Assembly (NCBI RefSeq): GCF_035046505.1
Contig: NC_089822.1
Span: forward strand, 102,556,659 to 102,620,658
Origin: Tiliqua scincoides
Lineage: Eukaryota; Chordata; Lepidosauria; Squamata; Scincidae
DNA: 64,000 bases
Direction of reading: 5' to 3'
Made by a program: the position numbers and the translations under genes. Each line of letters starts with the position of its first letter. Position 1 is the first letter of the stretch. The notes under the pieces are model-generated. The model was not told the origin of the DNA. It ran no database searches and saw only the letters and a program-made list of their open reading frames with translations. Below are positions 22,301 through 32,039 of the stretch, one piece after another.

Positions 22301-23698
22301 CAACACCAAGCTAATGGGTCCATTTTAATTAGACGTAGGTCACAATCCTGAGCAGGTCTACTCAGAAGTAAGTCCTATTGTGTTCAGTGGGACTTACTCC
22401 CAGGAAAGTGAGGTTAGGATTGCAGCCATAGACAACTAAAAAATGTCTCTTTCAAATCCTTCCCAAAAACTCAACCCATGGTCCTTAGTTGTTGATATCA
22501 TCTAATAGAGAAGGGCTGCAGGATCTTAAGAAAAAAATTCAGATGTTCATATCTGATTGAGATGAAACAGATGGATTGGGCTGAATGCAGATGAATCGTG
22601 AGCATGGTGTGCACGCTTAAGCATCAGTGCCTCTTTTTCAGATAAAATGGTCTGTCTCCAGGCAACTACCTTCCAAACCAGCCATGTACCTTTGAGCTAC
22701 TTTTTCTGGTTGTTCTGCTCCACTCCAAACGGTCTAATTTCATCCTAACTTTGCAGGTGCCCAGATTGCTAGTTTGCCACCCATAATGACAGAGAGGATC
22801 GCTTTTGGACTGATTCTCTTCCTCCTTGTTCTTGTAGTCATCATTTTGGCTTTGACTTTCTTGAGACGAAAGGTGAGTCATCCCACCACCTACTTTCTGT
22901 CCGTACCCACACTGCACCTCTCAGCACATGATTTGGCTTCTTCTCAGAATGGCCAAGGTACCAATCAGTCCAAAAGAGGCAAGGGGAGGGGTATCTGATG
23001 AGCAGGGGGAATTTGGTCCAATTATTGCTGACCGTGGAGGAATTCCTATCTAACAGAAGTACCTCTTAGAAGGCACACCATGTCTGTGAGCTCACAAACG
23101 GACCACTAACAGAGTTTGGTGTGGGAGCTGGGAAGAGGAAAGAGAAGGTGAATTTGGGGAGCTCTTCTGCAGTGAGGCTTGTGGCGTGAGTCACTGATGA
23201 GCTTAAAAGCAACCATGTGAGGAAAAAAGGAAAGAGAGGAAGAGAGGGAGGAGTCGCATTCCGTAAGTGTCTGGTTGTGCACTCTGGGTCAGATCTCTCT
23301 CTTAGAAGGCAAGCATGCTATATGTGCAGAGCTGCTGTGCACACAGGTTATAAAGCAAATCTGGTTCACCTTGGCAATCTGGAGATTGTTATACCCTGGA
23401 ACTCTACGTCTTAATTTCTATTAAAAGAAAGGGCTTGTTCACATTACAGTGAAAGCCTGAACTTTTTGGCTGACTTTACGGTTACCTATGTTTTTGATGA
23501 TCAAGCTGTCTGCTTCACAGCTGATGAGGCATACAGCGTCACAGCAAGCACGATGTTAACTCCAGTTCCTCCCACTCTTCTCCCTTTTAGATGCACCCTC
23601 GAAACTTTCCAGCACTGGACAAGATAGTAACTGCTGCTTCGCCAGGAAAAGGATCAAAGGATGGAGACCAGGAGCAGAAGGTCCTGCAGATAGAATAG
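13283..23698 (+). CDS. LAG3: LAG3 (CD223) inhibitory T-cell co-receptor, 8 coding exons
   Basis: Lymphocyte activation gene 3 is a cell-surface inhibitory receptor on activated T cells, related to CD4. It binds MHC class II and other ligands and damps T-cell receptor signalling. Seen here: eight exons (13283-13340, 13751-13910, 14114-14340, 16964-17215, 17412-17705, 20884-21162, 22757-22872, 23591-23698), all with GT-AG introns and matching phases, giving 497 residues against 525 in human. Order: signal peptide ~1-19, D1 ~20-148, D2 ~149-232, D3 ~233-330, D4 ~331-423, connecting stretch, membrane helix 438-459, tail 460-497. Diagnostic matches to mammalian LAG3 recalled from memory are WAKEGG...LPC in D1, DSGPWVC in D2, and FPAL after the membrane helix (human FSAL). 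There is no CxC Lck-binding motif, which argues against CD4. The start is the first of two adjacent ATGs (13283 and 13286); either could be used. Introns between Ig domains are phase 1, while the one splitting D1 is phase 2. Confidence 0.92.
13341..13750 (+). other. LAG3 intron 1
   Basis: About 410 bases, mostly filled by a 5S-derived SINE (13542-13675) between 11-bp target duplications. Confidence 0.85.
13542..13675 (+). repeat. 5S rRNA-derived SINE, copy 2, with 11-bp target duplication
   Basis: 5S-derived body (AAGCTAAGCAGGGTCAGGCC, TTAGTACTTGGATGGGAGAC) and the tail CATAGTCTTTTGAGACTAAA, GGTTGCCAACC. Flanked by AAGTTAGGTTC at 13531-13541 and 13676-13686. Lies in LAG3 intron 1 in the sense direction. 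Confidence 0.9.
13751..13910 (+). CDS. LAG3: LAG3 exon 2: N-terminal half of Ig domain D1
   Basis: Starts after TTGCAG and joins exon 1 in phase 1. It carries the first D1 cysteine (ALPCHLS) after VWAKEGG and the core tryptophan (IRWVRH). It ends in phase 2 at GTAAGA, so D1 is split by an intron as in mammalian LAG3 and CD4. In human the proline-rich extra loop follows the WQHQ segment; here the reading goes almost directly to the next strand in exon 3. Confidence 0.9.
14114..14340 (+). CDS. LAG3: LAG3 exon 3: C-terminal half of Ig domain D1
   Basis: Contains the GNFSLQI strand (human GDFSLWL), the DDAGTYEA turn and the second D1 cysteine (VWYCKVKLG; human LSCRLRLRLG). NFS is a possible N-glycosylation site. 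Acceptor is TTCCAG, donor GTATGT, phase 1 at the end. Confidence 0.9.
14371..14655. repeat. Imperfect palindromic element in LAG3 intron 3
   Basis: Left part TCTGGACAATTGGGTCCCGG and right part GACCAGGAAACAATTGCCCA are rough reverse complements, each built of short phrases like CCNGGNCAATTG. Looks like a worn MITE. The family is not known to me. Confidence 0.4.
15779..15866. repeat. Short palindromic element (~90 bp)
   Basis: AGTGCAATCCTATGCATGCC start, GGACTTACTTCCAGGAAAGT interior, CATAGGACTGAAGC end. Confidence 0.65.
16964..17215 (+). CDS. LAG3: LAG3 exon 4: Ig domain D2
   Basis: Preceded by a long pyrimidine tract and ACAG. Contains LTCNST (first cysteine and a possible glycosylation site), ICWFRD (core tryptophan) and RDSGPWVCEL, which is close to the human DSGPWGCIL block and is the strongest single pointer to LAG3. 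Ends with NLEVLG, comparable with human NLTVLG. Phase 1 at both ends. Confidence 0.93.
17412..17705 (+). CDS. LAG3: LAG3 exon 5: Ig domain D3
   Basis: Ig domain with HLFCILNF (first cysteine), SHWRYM (core tryptophan), PDDAGQYICEI (second cysteine) and NITLAVITG, comparable with human ATVTLAIITV. NIT is a possible glycosylation site. Phase 1 at both ends. Confidence 0.92.
17706..20883 (+). other. LAG3 intron 5
   Basis: 3.2 kb. Holds a worn palindromic copy near 18000-18090, a clear one at 18766-18842, and a C/T-rich tract at about 19640-20110. The stretch 18200-19130 reads like a degenerate interspersed repeat but I cannot assign a family. Confidence 0.75.
18766..18842. repeat. Short palindromic element (~90 bp)
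   Basis: AGTGCAATCCTATGCATGTC start and AATAGGATTGCAGTCTG end in LAG3 intron 5; interior slightly shortened. Confidence 0.65.
20884..21162 (+). CDS. LAG3: LAG3 exon 6: Ig domain D4
   Basis: Ig domain with LLLTCNLSF (first cysteine), FQWKQI (core tryptophan) and EAGTWECSV (second cysteine). NLS, NRS and NRT triplets are possible glycosylation sites. This membrane-proximal domain is poorly conserved between species in the family, so placement rests on order and phase as much as on similarity. Donor GTACTC is a non-ideal but valid GT site. Confidence 0.9.
21345..21530 (-). mobile_element. CR1 LINE 3' tail
   Basis: Reads AATAGAATCATAGAGTTG, CATCTAGTCCAACTCCCT, GTGAATCCACCACCTCCC, the reverse of the CR1 3' end. 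Inside LAG3 intron 6, opposite to the gene. Confidence 0.75.
21573..21713 (+). repeat. 5S rRNA-derived SINE, copy 3, with 9-bp target duplication
   Basis: 5S-derived body with several changes (AAGCTAAGTAGGGTCAGGTC) and the tail TTTTGAGACTGAAGGTTGCC. ATCTAGCAA flanks at 21564-21572 and 21714-21722. Most diverged of the three copies by eye. Confidence 0.88.
22339..22428. repeat. Short palindromic element (~90 bp)
   Basis: CACAATCCTGAGCAGGTCTA start, AAGTCCTATTGTGTTCAGTG interior, GGTTAGGATTGCAGCC end, in LAG3 intron 6. Confidence 0.65.
22757..22872 (+). CDS. LAG3: LAG3 exon 7: connecting stretch and transmembrane helix
   Basis: Encodes a short connecting stretch of about 14 residues, a hydrophobic helix of about 22 residues (IAFGLILFLLVLVVIILALTFL begins at residue 438; shown only to its borders), then the stop-transfer RRK. 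In mammals the connecting peptide is the site of ADAM10/17 shedding; here it is shorter, so shedding is an open question. Ends in phase 0. Confidence 0.9.
22873..23590 (+). other. LAG3 intron 7
   Basis: 718 bases without any repeat or open frame that I recognise. Confidence 0.75.
23591..23698 (+). CDS. LAG3: LAG3 exon 8: cytoplasmic tail and stop
   Basis: Encodes a 35-residue end: RNFPALDK just inside the membrane, then a basic and acidic low-complexity end (SKDGDQEQK) and TAG at 23696. FPAL fits the FxxL inhibitory motif of mammalian LAG3 (FSAL). The mammalian KIEELE motif and the glutamate-proline repeat are not present. Exon starts right after TTTTAG in phase 0. Confidence 0.88.
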   Translation: MHPRNFPALDKIVTAASPGKGSKDGDQEQKVLQIE

Positions 23699-24690
23699 AC
23701 CCATACATGGCAGCGGCCAAAGTTGGCCAGAGAGGCCTATGAAATGCAGATTTGGCATGGACACAGCTGTAAGTCTGGTAAACGCAGTGGTTCTACACAC
23801 TGTGAGGAGGGGACACTTGAGAGAGTGAAACATCTGGAAGGCCATGCACTATATTGATGAAGGATAGATTCTTCAGGCATTCTTTCCTAGCACATCAAGA
23901 TTTGGATAGGTCAAAAGTCCTTTAAAAGGAGTTCCTCACTGATCCACATTGGACTTTGCAGAGGTGACTACTCCCCTGTTGGCTCCATCACCTCATCCAG
24001 GGGAGAATGGCTGGTTAAGCTCCTTTTTCTCTCTCCTTCTATTCATGTATTTCCCTTAAGGAAATTTTCAGCATAAGGTTCATCAAGAAAGACAAACACT
24101 TTGAAAACAGTGCCATTGCAGAAATATTGCATGGCCAAGCAGACAGTGGATTTCTTGCCTTCATTGTCTGAGTTTACAAAGCACAATAATTCCTAGCCAG
24201 CCCACCTGGGATTGGCATGCATCTGATTGGGCATCCAAGCCCACCTGATCAGATCAGAGGGCAGGTAGGGATGCCCAGGTAGTCATAACTGGATGGGCCT
24301 ATGAGTCACTAAGCCTAGGCGACTTCAGGTCAAGCCCAAGGATGCATGTGTGTGTTCTCATCTGGCTTTCTCAGTGCAAATCTGTGCATGGCCACTTCGA
24401 CTGCCTCACTAGAAATCAGAGATGTGTAATGGCATTCAGAAAGCTAAAGCCCTGAGTATGTGCTTTTAGGGGCCAGGAAACTATGTTCTGCAATTTTAAA
24501 TAAATACTGCTCCCTATCAGTTTGCCTGTAACTGCCTGCTTGTATTTTTGCTAAGAGGCATACCTGGGTATCTCCAATGTCCAAGTCATTTTCAAACACT
24601 GCTTGTTCTTTCCCTTTTTGTAGCATCCAAAACCTCTTTTTTTTCTGTGTATTAATAAAGTCTTTAGTAATAAAGTCTTTTCTCTTCACC
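23699..24690 (+). other. LAG3: LAG3 3' untranslated region
   Basis: Non-coding sequence between the LAG3 stop and the last polyadenylation signals. I see no repeat that I can name in it. The end is inferred from the AATAAA signals; the true cleavage site needs transcript data. Confidence 0.6.
24654..24674 (+). promoter_or_regulatory. LAG3: Paired polyadenylation signals, probable LAG3 3' end
   Basis: AATAAA at 24654-24659 and again at 24669-24674, followed by a T/G-rich stretch. A further AATAAA lies at 24499-24504. Any of the three could serve LAG3; the tight pair is the best candidate. Confidence 0.55.
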
Positions 24691-27600
24691 TGCCTGCTGT
24701 TGGTTGAACTGTCACTACCTTGCCCCAATCCTCTGACCCAGACCCTAGGCTAGACACTACCATCTAGATTTTAAGGGAATTCTCCACATTGCTGAAAGGG
24801 AGGCTTCCAAAGAGTCTCTCTCTCTGCCTGGCTTTGTCCTTGCGGTGCAGAGCCTGCCAGTTTCGGCCCCAGCACTACAACTTGTATAATTTCCATCAGT
24901 TACTATCCATAATTCATTTCGCTCACAGTGAAGAGTCTCCCTGAGGATAATTTCACACAAACAGGCACAATGAGAATGTGTGCAAAAGGACTCTTTAAGA
25001 ATTTGGCACTTGCAGAAGCCATTGTACATTAATTCAGTTTGTTCTCAGCTCACAGCTTAACCAAGCAAAAAGTACTAAAAGCTTCCATATAATTTTGGGC
25101 GCAATCCAAATGTGCCCTTGGGCTGATGCAAGTCCCTTGCGCTGGCCCAGGAGGGTGCCTCCTTGAGAGGAAGCCCGGCAGAGAAGCTCCGAACTGCAGA
25201 GGCTGACAGAAGCTTCCATGCCAGCTTCCTCTCTCACACTTACGTTGGCTCAGCTGGGCAGATGCAAGAAGAAAAGGTAGGCGGGGGGGGGGGAGGTGGG
25301 AGGAAGGCATTCCTGGGCAGGGGGAGGGTGCGCAGCTGGTGGCCCTGGGGGCGGGCAGGCAGGAGGCAGTTATGCCAGATCCCAACCCCCCGTTCCCAGG
25401 GAGAACACAGCAGCTTCAAGTCGCTCCGCTCGCTTTGGATTTGTGCCACCTCAAGAGGTGGCGCGAGTTCAAGGAAACCCATAGGTGCCAGCCATCCTTA
25501 CCCAGAGGTAAGGGGAAATGTTTCCCCTTGCCTCTGGCTGAGCTGCTTGTTGTCACAATCCTGCGCTGGATACAGCACAAGCCTCTTGGCTTGCCTGTTC
25601 CAGAGCAGGATACGATTGCACCCTTTGTTACATTATTATTTTAAAGTCAAATGAGGGAGATTGAGGCCCTCTCTCATCTATGTCACAATGGGAAAGGAAT
25701 ATACCTAAGTTTACGGACTAGTTCATGTATATATGCTCATCATCTTTTGACTACAACATCAAGTAAAGACCTGTATATGTGAATGAGTCATCAGACAGAA
25801 CTTTCATGTCACATCAAACAATGCTTTCCATTATGGGGGTCTATTCATGCATCCCACCTGCAATCATCACGTGTTACTTGATCAAGGGATAAGCAAGCAA
25901 GTGATGTATAGGCATGTGCAAACTACTCCTGTTTCTGAAAATGAGTCTGTTTAAGCTATTTATATTTCACCTTTCAATGTTTCCATTCTCAAGGTGGCTC
26001 ACAAAATAACTCACTCCTATATTACCAGTTCTGGAAAGCCAAAAGATCTGTGGTGGCCCTAACTGAAGACAGAGCTCCATAATATTGGGTTGCACCAGAT
26101 GAAATCATCAGTCTAACTCCAGAAATCAAATACACCAGGAAGGATCTATAGGCCCCCAAAAGACACAGGCAGTTAACATTAGGGTGCTTTTCTTGTGTTT
26201 GTGTTTATGGTCTAACCATCCTAGATATTACACAGGAGCCTTCAACAGTCTCCTTATATTTTTGGTTCTTACTGAACAGCAGCCCGGAACTGCAGTTGGG
26301 ACTAGAAAAGTGGCCAGGGAAAGAGGCTGCTTAACACTCCCCTATCCTGCCATTAGCCCCTGAAATCTCCTCTCCCCCCACCCATTGCTTTTCTATTTGA
26401 AAGAAAGAAGTTACAAGCTTGATGTCTCTTTTCCCCCAGAGAGATACGGCTTAGAGAGGGTGATTCGGAGCAGACCAATGCAGCACAGCTATGAGCAGCA
26501 TCAGAGTTCCACCAGATTGGACTGAGGGCCCACAGACTTCCCAGTGGCCCAAATGTTTGGCCTCTAATGCAGGCAGTGGCAACATAGGTCAATCACCAAC
26601 TCACTCTTTGTACTGCTCTCCCCATCCACAACTGGGCTTCTTCAGAGTCCCTTGCAATGATACAGTGGTCTGGGATAAATGGGGGATGAGGGAGGCAGAA
26701 AAGGAGAAGCAATCTTGAAAAGCACCCTGTCTTCATGACTGCTGGATTCAGAGTAGGGGGCATTACTCAAGATTGCTCTGCAGGGAGAGGGAATGTGTGT
26801 GCCCGCAAAGTACCTGGAGGAGTTGAGAACAAGGTTTGGTCTGAGTACCTTGGAAATGTGTCACCTCAACGCCCTCTGACTGGAAAGCTGCTCCCACTAG
26901 CTAGCTGGTCTATGGCTCTCACCATTGGTGAGGATCTGGGTTGGAATCCCAGGCCAGGCTATGCAAGGGGGAAGAGGGGACCCACACCCCTGGAGAACAC
27001 TTTTCTTGCGCCCATACTTTTTGTTGCTGGAGACTGGCGGTCCATCACTCCATGCACAATGGTTCCAGTAGCCAAAGGCACGGGCATGGTCAGGTAGAAG
27101 AGTTAATGAGATCATGGAACTCAGAGGGCCAAGGCCATGGATCTGAACATATTGGACAGCAGGCACAGGACAGTGTCTGTGGCAGGGCTGACCTGGCTTT
27201 TGAAAGTCATATAAAGCAAAGCCAGGCGTGGAGAATATGGCCTCTCACATGCAAAGCAAGCTGCCATTGGAGATAATGGTAGGTGCAGGTGAAAGGTGTT
27301 TGTGACACCTGGGTTTGGAAGGGAGGTGCTGCAACATCTCTCCTCAGGGGGCCACTCCCACTGGTTGGCTAGCGTATAGGTATGGCTCTCACCCTTGGTG
27401 ACAGAGGTCTAAAGGCAGAACCAGAGGCCTTCTTGCTTTTTCAAGACAGAGAAATGAAATTAACATGCAGGCTTGATTGATTACTCTGGAAAATTATTGA
27501 CCGAACCTCAACCCACAACTGAAGCCTTGGTTTGGTGGCAACACTCTAGATAAACAAGTCTCATGTGACATTTTAGGCGCAGGTGTGATTTCTGGGTAGT

Positions 27601-30229
27601 TTCCATGGATTCTGAGCACCGTAAAGCAAATTTGACTACCTTGCTTGGTTACTGTTGGAAAGTTCTGCAAATCTTATACTGCCACCTAGAGCCTACATCA
27701 GAAAAAACATGGGGGGGGGAAAGGGAAAATGGATTTTTAATCACTTTGGAGATTTTTAATGCAGTATTTTTATATTTAACACAATGGCCTCAAGAGCATG
27801 CTCTGAGAGCATGGGCAGCAGCAACCCTGCTAATATTTAGTAGTCCTAGATCTGGTCAGGACTTTAGTGACCACCCGGAGACCTCATGAGCACTGCCTTC
27901 TTCTATGATGAAGAAACATGAGTAAGATTCCAACCTTCCAAAACTGGTACAGGTTTTCCAAGAATCAGCTTCAGCCTCCTGGGGTCTACTGAAAGCAATA
28001 CTGGAAGTTTTAACAGGGTCTCCTTAGCTTAATGGCATTACGTCATATGGGGGAAAAATATCCAGTTGTCAGAACTGGCAGCCCTTAGTAGCAAAGTACC
28101 CCAAGATACAAAGATAGTAAGGCTGTGTACAGACATACTCCAACTGAACACTGAACATGTGGTTGAGGTGCATTCATGGCACCTGGGGCACATGCACCTA
28201 TGCAGGGAGAACAGAGAAAAGAACACGATTCTGCTAATTCTCCTGAACCTTTAAAGCAGTCAGGCCTTTGTGCCCTTCTGGAAAACTGGAAGCATGCTGT
28301 AACCGCAGTTAGTTCCAAAACATCTGGAAAATACAGTGAAAGGATGATTGACACGACATTACATACATACTTCCCTCGTGGTTTGAGCTCACTTTAGCTA
28401 ACAAGTAAACATCTTGATCCTTAACCTCAGCATGTCTTGCTTGCTATTCGCTCCCTAGCAAGTGCATCTGTTGACCGAGAGTATTTTCTTGTTTTGATAG
28501 GATGTGACAATTTCAGTCTGCTGGGGATATATGTAAATGGTTAGCAAACATTTTCTGTGGAAGGGTAGATGCTTAAATAGCTCGAAGTCTCCCTTTTCTG
28601 TAAGAATTTGCTATTCTTTCTTCCAGGTTAATATTTAGCAAAGACAACAGCAGAACTGTCATGTTTGTGGCAGCCTTGACAACCCCGCCCCAAGCAGCAA
28701 GGGCGGCATAAAAGGGTTTCAAACTGGACTTATCTGCGGTTTCAGAGGTCCAATCAATCACAAGTGGCAACAGTGTAGAACGCAAATGGGTTTATTAGAC
28801 CTGAATCCAGACCTCACCAATTAGACCTCACCCTCAGGTGAGGGTGCTTAACTCAGCCCCTTTATTGTCCTGAGCCCTAGTAAAGGCATTGATGCCAGGG
28901 GGGCAGGTGGATGGCTGGCAGGGCACTGTTTCTCCTATACTCTTCTCTCAGTCCCAATATGGTTTGAAGACAGGGTGGGCTTGCAGCTGGGACAGGCTCC
29001 TTCCCCAATTGGCTCTCATTGCCCCAGGCCTGCTTCCAGGGCAGGTGCACAGCTTCCTCCCCAGTTTCTGTTGCAGTGCTAGCCTCCCAGTCCCAGTTAG
29101 GGCCAACTGTCAAGTGGTTCCCCAGGACAGTGGTATGCCCCTACCAACAACTCAAGGGCCAATCAAGCACTTGTGGGAGTGGAGGGGATGGTGAGGCTTC
29201 AGGCAGCCCTGCTGGACTGGAATAGAGATAAGCTGTAGTTGGGGTGTCCACAGGCAGTGCTACTGAGTCAACTAGTTTAGCTTCTGGCTGAACGTCTGTC
29301 ACAACTTACCAGGGTCAGCTTTTATATCACTGGCAACAAGGCAGTCCTGGGAGAGGTTGCATATTCAGGACCGGGAGTCTGACCGGGGACCACCCCAGGT
29401 TGCCCTCTTGCCTTCCCACCGCTGCTCTATGGGTGCTGCCATCCCAGAAACAGCCAATATCATCCCAATCACCAGTGTCAATACACCTCCCCCATCCCAA
29501 CCCATCAGTCCACATCATCTGGGTTGCCTGTTAGGAAAGAAAACTGGCATTAGCATGGGCTTGGCCTTTTGGGTACTGAGCTGCAAATGGCTGGAAAGCC
29601 AAATACCACCAAGTCAGTCAGGGCAGGGGGTCACTGCCCTTTATTTAACTGAACCATATCAAGGGGCATGGTCACTTTCCATGGTGATGGGAGCCCCCAA
29701 CAAGCAATGTCAGAGGGTTGTCAAAGCCAACCCTGTCAAAGCCAAGAGCTTCTTGCTCAATGACCAATAGGCCTGCTGAGCCTGGCTCAACTTTCGGCTC
29801 AAGTGCCTAACAAGATGGTTGTGTGGAGGATCTCCCTGAGCCCTGCACTGAGCCATGACTGGATGTGTCCAACTGGACAATGAAGGGCTTGCAGAAGTCC
29901 AGAGTGTTTAAGACAGGGACAACAAAGGGCTCAGCTCATTGAGGATTTGGTAAGCTGGCCTCAGTCTGCTGTTCAGGTGAAGGCTGTTGCTTGGCTCCCC
30001 CACAAGGGAAGCTCCTTCACAATGCCTGGAATGTGGAAAGAGCTTCAATCTTCATGACTAGCACGAAAAAACCTTCAGTGGCCATTCTGTGAGCAACTAC
30101 GAATCTAATTTACATCTCTTTTATCTGCTTCACGTTTCTTCAAGCTCATCAGCTGTGTGCTGCAAGCCAGCGGTGATCCTGGCCCCTGTGCTGCCCAGGG
30201 CCAGGACCACAAAGTGCCACCCCTCATGC
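24691..30229. other. Intergenic, no gene recognised
   Basis: No exon with a recognisable domain on either strand. 25099-25625 is G/C-rich and bounded by inverted GGGCGCAATCC and GGATACGATTGCACCC, so probably a long palindromic element and not a CpG-island promoter. 26890-26930 and 27355-27400 share ATGGCTCTCACC blocks and may be a decayed tandem pair. 28650-29800 has several TTTATT-containing stretches and could be a reverse-strand LTR, but I cannot show its ends. Confidence 0.45.
25099..25625. repeat. Possible long palindromic element, GC-rich
   Basis: Left end GGGCGCAATCCAAATGTGCC, right end reverse complement GGGTGCAATCGTATCCTGCT. The termini resemble those of the 144-322 element. The interior is G/C-rich with a poly-G run and gives spurious open frames on both strands. 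Confidence 0.45.
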
Positions 30230-30950
30230 CTAGGGTTACCATACGTCCCAGTTTGACTGAGATTGTCCCGGTTTAGCAACTTTGTCCTGGCGTTCCACTC
30301 AATCTGAAATTCTGTCCCGGTTTCAATCACAGTTTGCTAAAAGTTAATTTGTCCTATCTAAAATGTATTTTCTTGTACACATTAAAGCACTTGTTGTCAA
30401 AGTGGGCACAGGCAAACACTCCCCCCAATCCAGGCAGCACAGGTGCAGAGCCTTCAATTTGGCTGGGTGATGTGGTAGTGGCTGCCTGGCACTGATTGGT
30501 GCACATAATTGGGCGTGAAGAAGACGTAGAGGCACACCGGGTTGTTTCTGCAAAACAAGCTGCCCCAGAGAGTCACTGCATGTCCCTGGTGCATGCAGGC
30601 TTTGCTGTCAGCCAATAGCAATGTTCAATCTATTTATATAGGTCAGCGATCACAGCTCACGCATGGGGGACTGTTGGTTTTCGCATATTTCTGAACTTTA
30701 CTTTGGCAAAGATTTTGATATTTGTATTTTTAAAATTTTAATTTACTTTAGTAATGCTGAAAAGAGGATGCACGTTCACCAAAGAACTCAAACAGGATTA
30801 CCCTTTATTTTAAAAGCTTTGTGTGGACAGGGTAAAATGTAACCATTGTCTTGCAGAGTTCTCCATGGCGCACAGAGGTAGGTCGGATACTAAAAACCTT
30901 TTGCAATCTCAAAGACACAAGGCAAGTGTTGCCTCAGTTGCTACACCATT
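30229..30950 (+). mobile_element. 5' part of a hAT transposon with BED zinc finger
   Basis: Begins with a hAT-like terminus (TAGGGTTACCATACGTCCC). The frame from ATG 30754 shows a BED-type finger: VKCNHCLAEFSMAHRGRSDT followed by LQSQRHKA, with CxxC and a C-terminal histidine. A stop falls between the first ATG and the finger. The element is cut off at about 30945-30960, where gag-like sequence begins. Confidence 0.7.
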
Positions 30951-30954
30951 ACAA

Positions 30955-32039
30955 CTTCGTTACTATAAAATGGCACATAGAGAACCAGATCGAGTCTACC
31001 AAGCGAACTGTAACTGTTCTAGAAAGACAGAACACATCCCAACATCAGGCTCTTCACTGGTATGAAATGGAGAGCAGGAAAAGCGCTAAAGAACTAAATC
31101 AAAAGGAGGAAGAAATTGTCCAGTTAGAGCAGGACCTAGACAATGCTGTAAAAGCTATGTCTAATCGAGAGACTAAAATTGAACAGCAAAAGAAAACAGC
31201 AAGTCAGGATCCTTCTATTCACCAAATTAACACCGTAAAACAGCAGGCAGATCAGCTGAAGCAAGAACTTGATTCAAAAGAAAAAGCAGAGGAAACCACT
31301 CCTCTAGACATCGCCCAGCTCTCCTACTAATCCACAGCTGGAGAGTAAGGGAACATACCCAGTAGAAGCACTGACTTCTACAGACCATGCAAGTACTTTC
31401 TCACCTTCCATGCAAGCACCGCCAGTCATCTCACCAACTCCTGGCCCATGCAAAAGGCAATCTTTAAGAAAGTGCTACGCTTGCCATTAATGGGGCCATG
31501 TGAAAAGTCAATGTACTACTACAGCATCCAGGATACATTCTGTGAACAGAGAGGAGCAGGCACTAAGAAACATGCTTCCATGAGTAGAAATCCACTTAAG
31601 CAGGCCAACACAACTGCTACAGCAGCAAATAGGGGAGAACAACCTTCAGGTCTCTCTCCGCTCCACTAAGAAGTCACTTTTCAGCCTAGGCGCAGGAGAG
31701 GAATGTTAGTATTATTAGTATGATTTGCATGAAGATAATGTAAATAGAATTTAAAATATTGGTTTCCTTAGTATAAGCTATTCTAAATGTGCGTACTTTT
31801 GTTTAACCTTCAGACATCATGAAATGTTTTTAGCATTATCTCATACATTGATAACCTAGACCCAAGGAGGGGAAGAAATGACTAGATGTTTCACTGTTTA
31901 CCACACTTATTTCACGAGTATATGTTTTGCTTTGTTATGTTTCTGTTCTACTTTATACTCAGAAATCAGGCCTTTAGGCAGGCCTGGTGGTACACAACAT
32001 CTTTATATGTTGCCATCCAAGGCCCAAATTTAAGGGGAC
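30955..32039 (+). mobile_element. gag-like fossil of a retrovirus or LTR element
   Basis: Treated as a fossil. Parts seen: a coiled-coil-rich segment (30960-31330, heptad-like, rich in E, K and Q) and a CCHC zinc-knuckle-like spacing around 31473-31514, the usual order of a gag protein. A purine run at about 31862 and A/T-rich sequence follow up to the Gypsy LTR at 32040. No pol or env recognised next to it. Broken, several breaks. Family not assigned. Confidence 0.45.

Larger units (their letters stand above)
21163..22756 (+). other. LAG3 intron 6
   Basis: 1.6 kb. Holds a minus-strand CR1 tail (21345-21530), a 5S-derived SINE (21573-21713), a copy of an unnamed repeat (about 21785-22035) also found broken up at 7980-9520, and a palindromic element (22339-22428). 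Confidence 0.8.

Noticed and set aside
13283-23698. CD4 instead of LAG3
   Set aside because: No CxC motif in the tail; the WAKEGG and DSGPWVC blocks and FxxL tail motif fit LAG3.
25163-25654. 163-codon frame and overlapping frames on both strands as genes
   Set aside because: G/C-rich repeat interior with inverted ends; no domain, no splice pattern, frames open on both strands only because stops are rare.
28650-29800. Reverse-strand LTR
   Set aside because: Suggestive TTTATT-containing stretches but no paired ends, primer site or internal parts could be shown.
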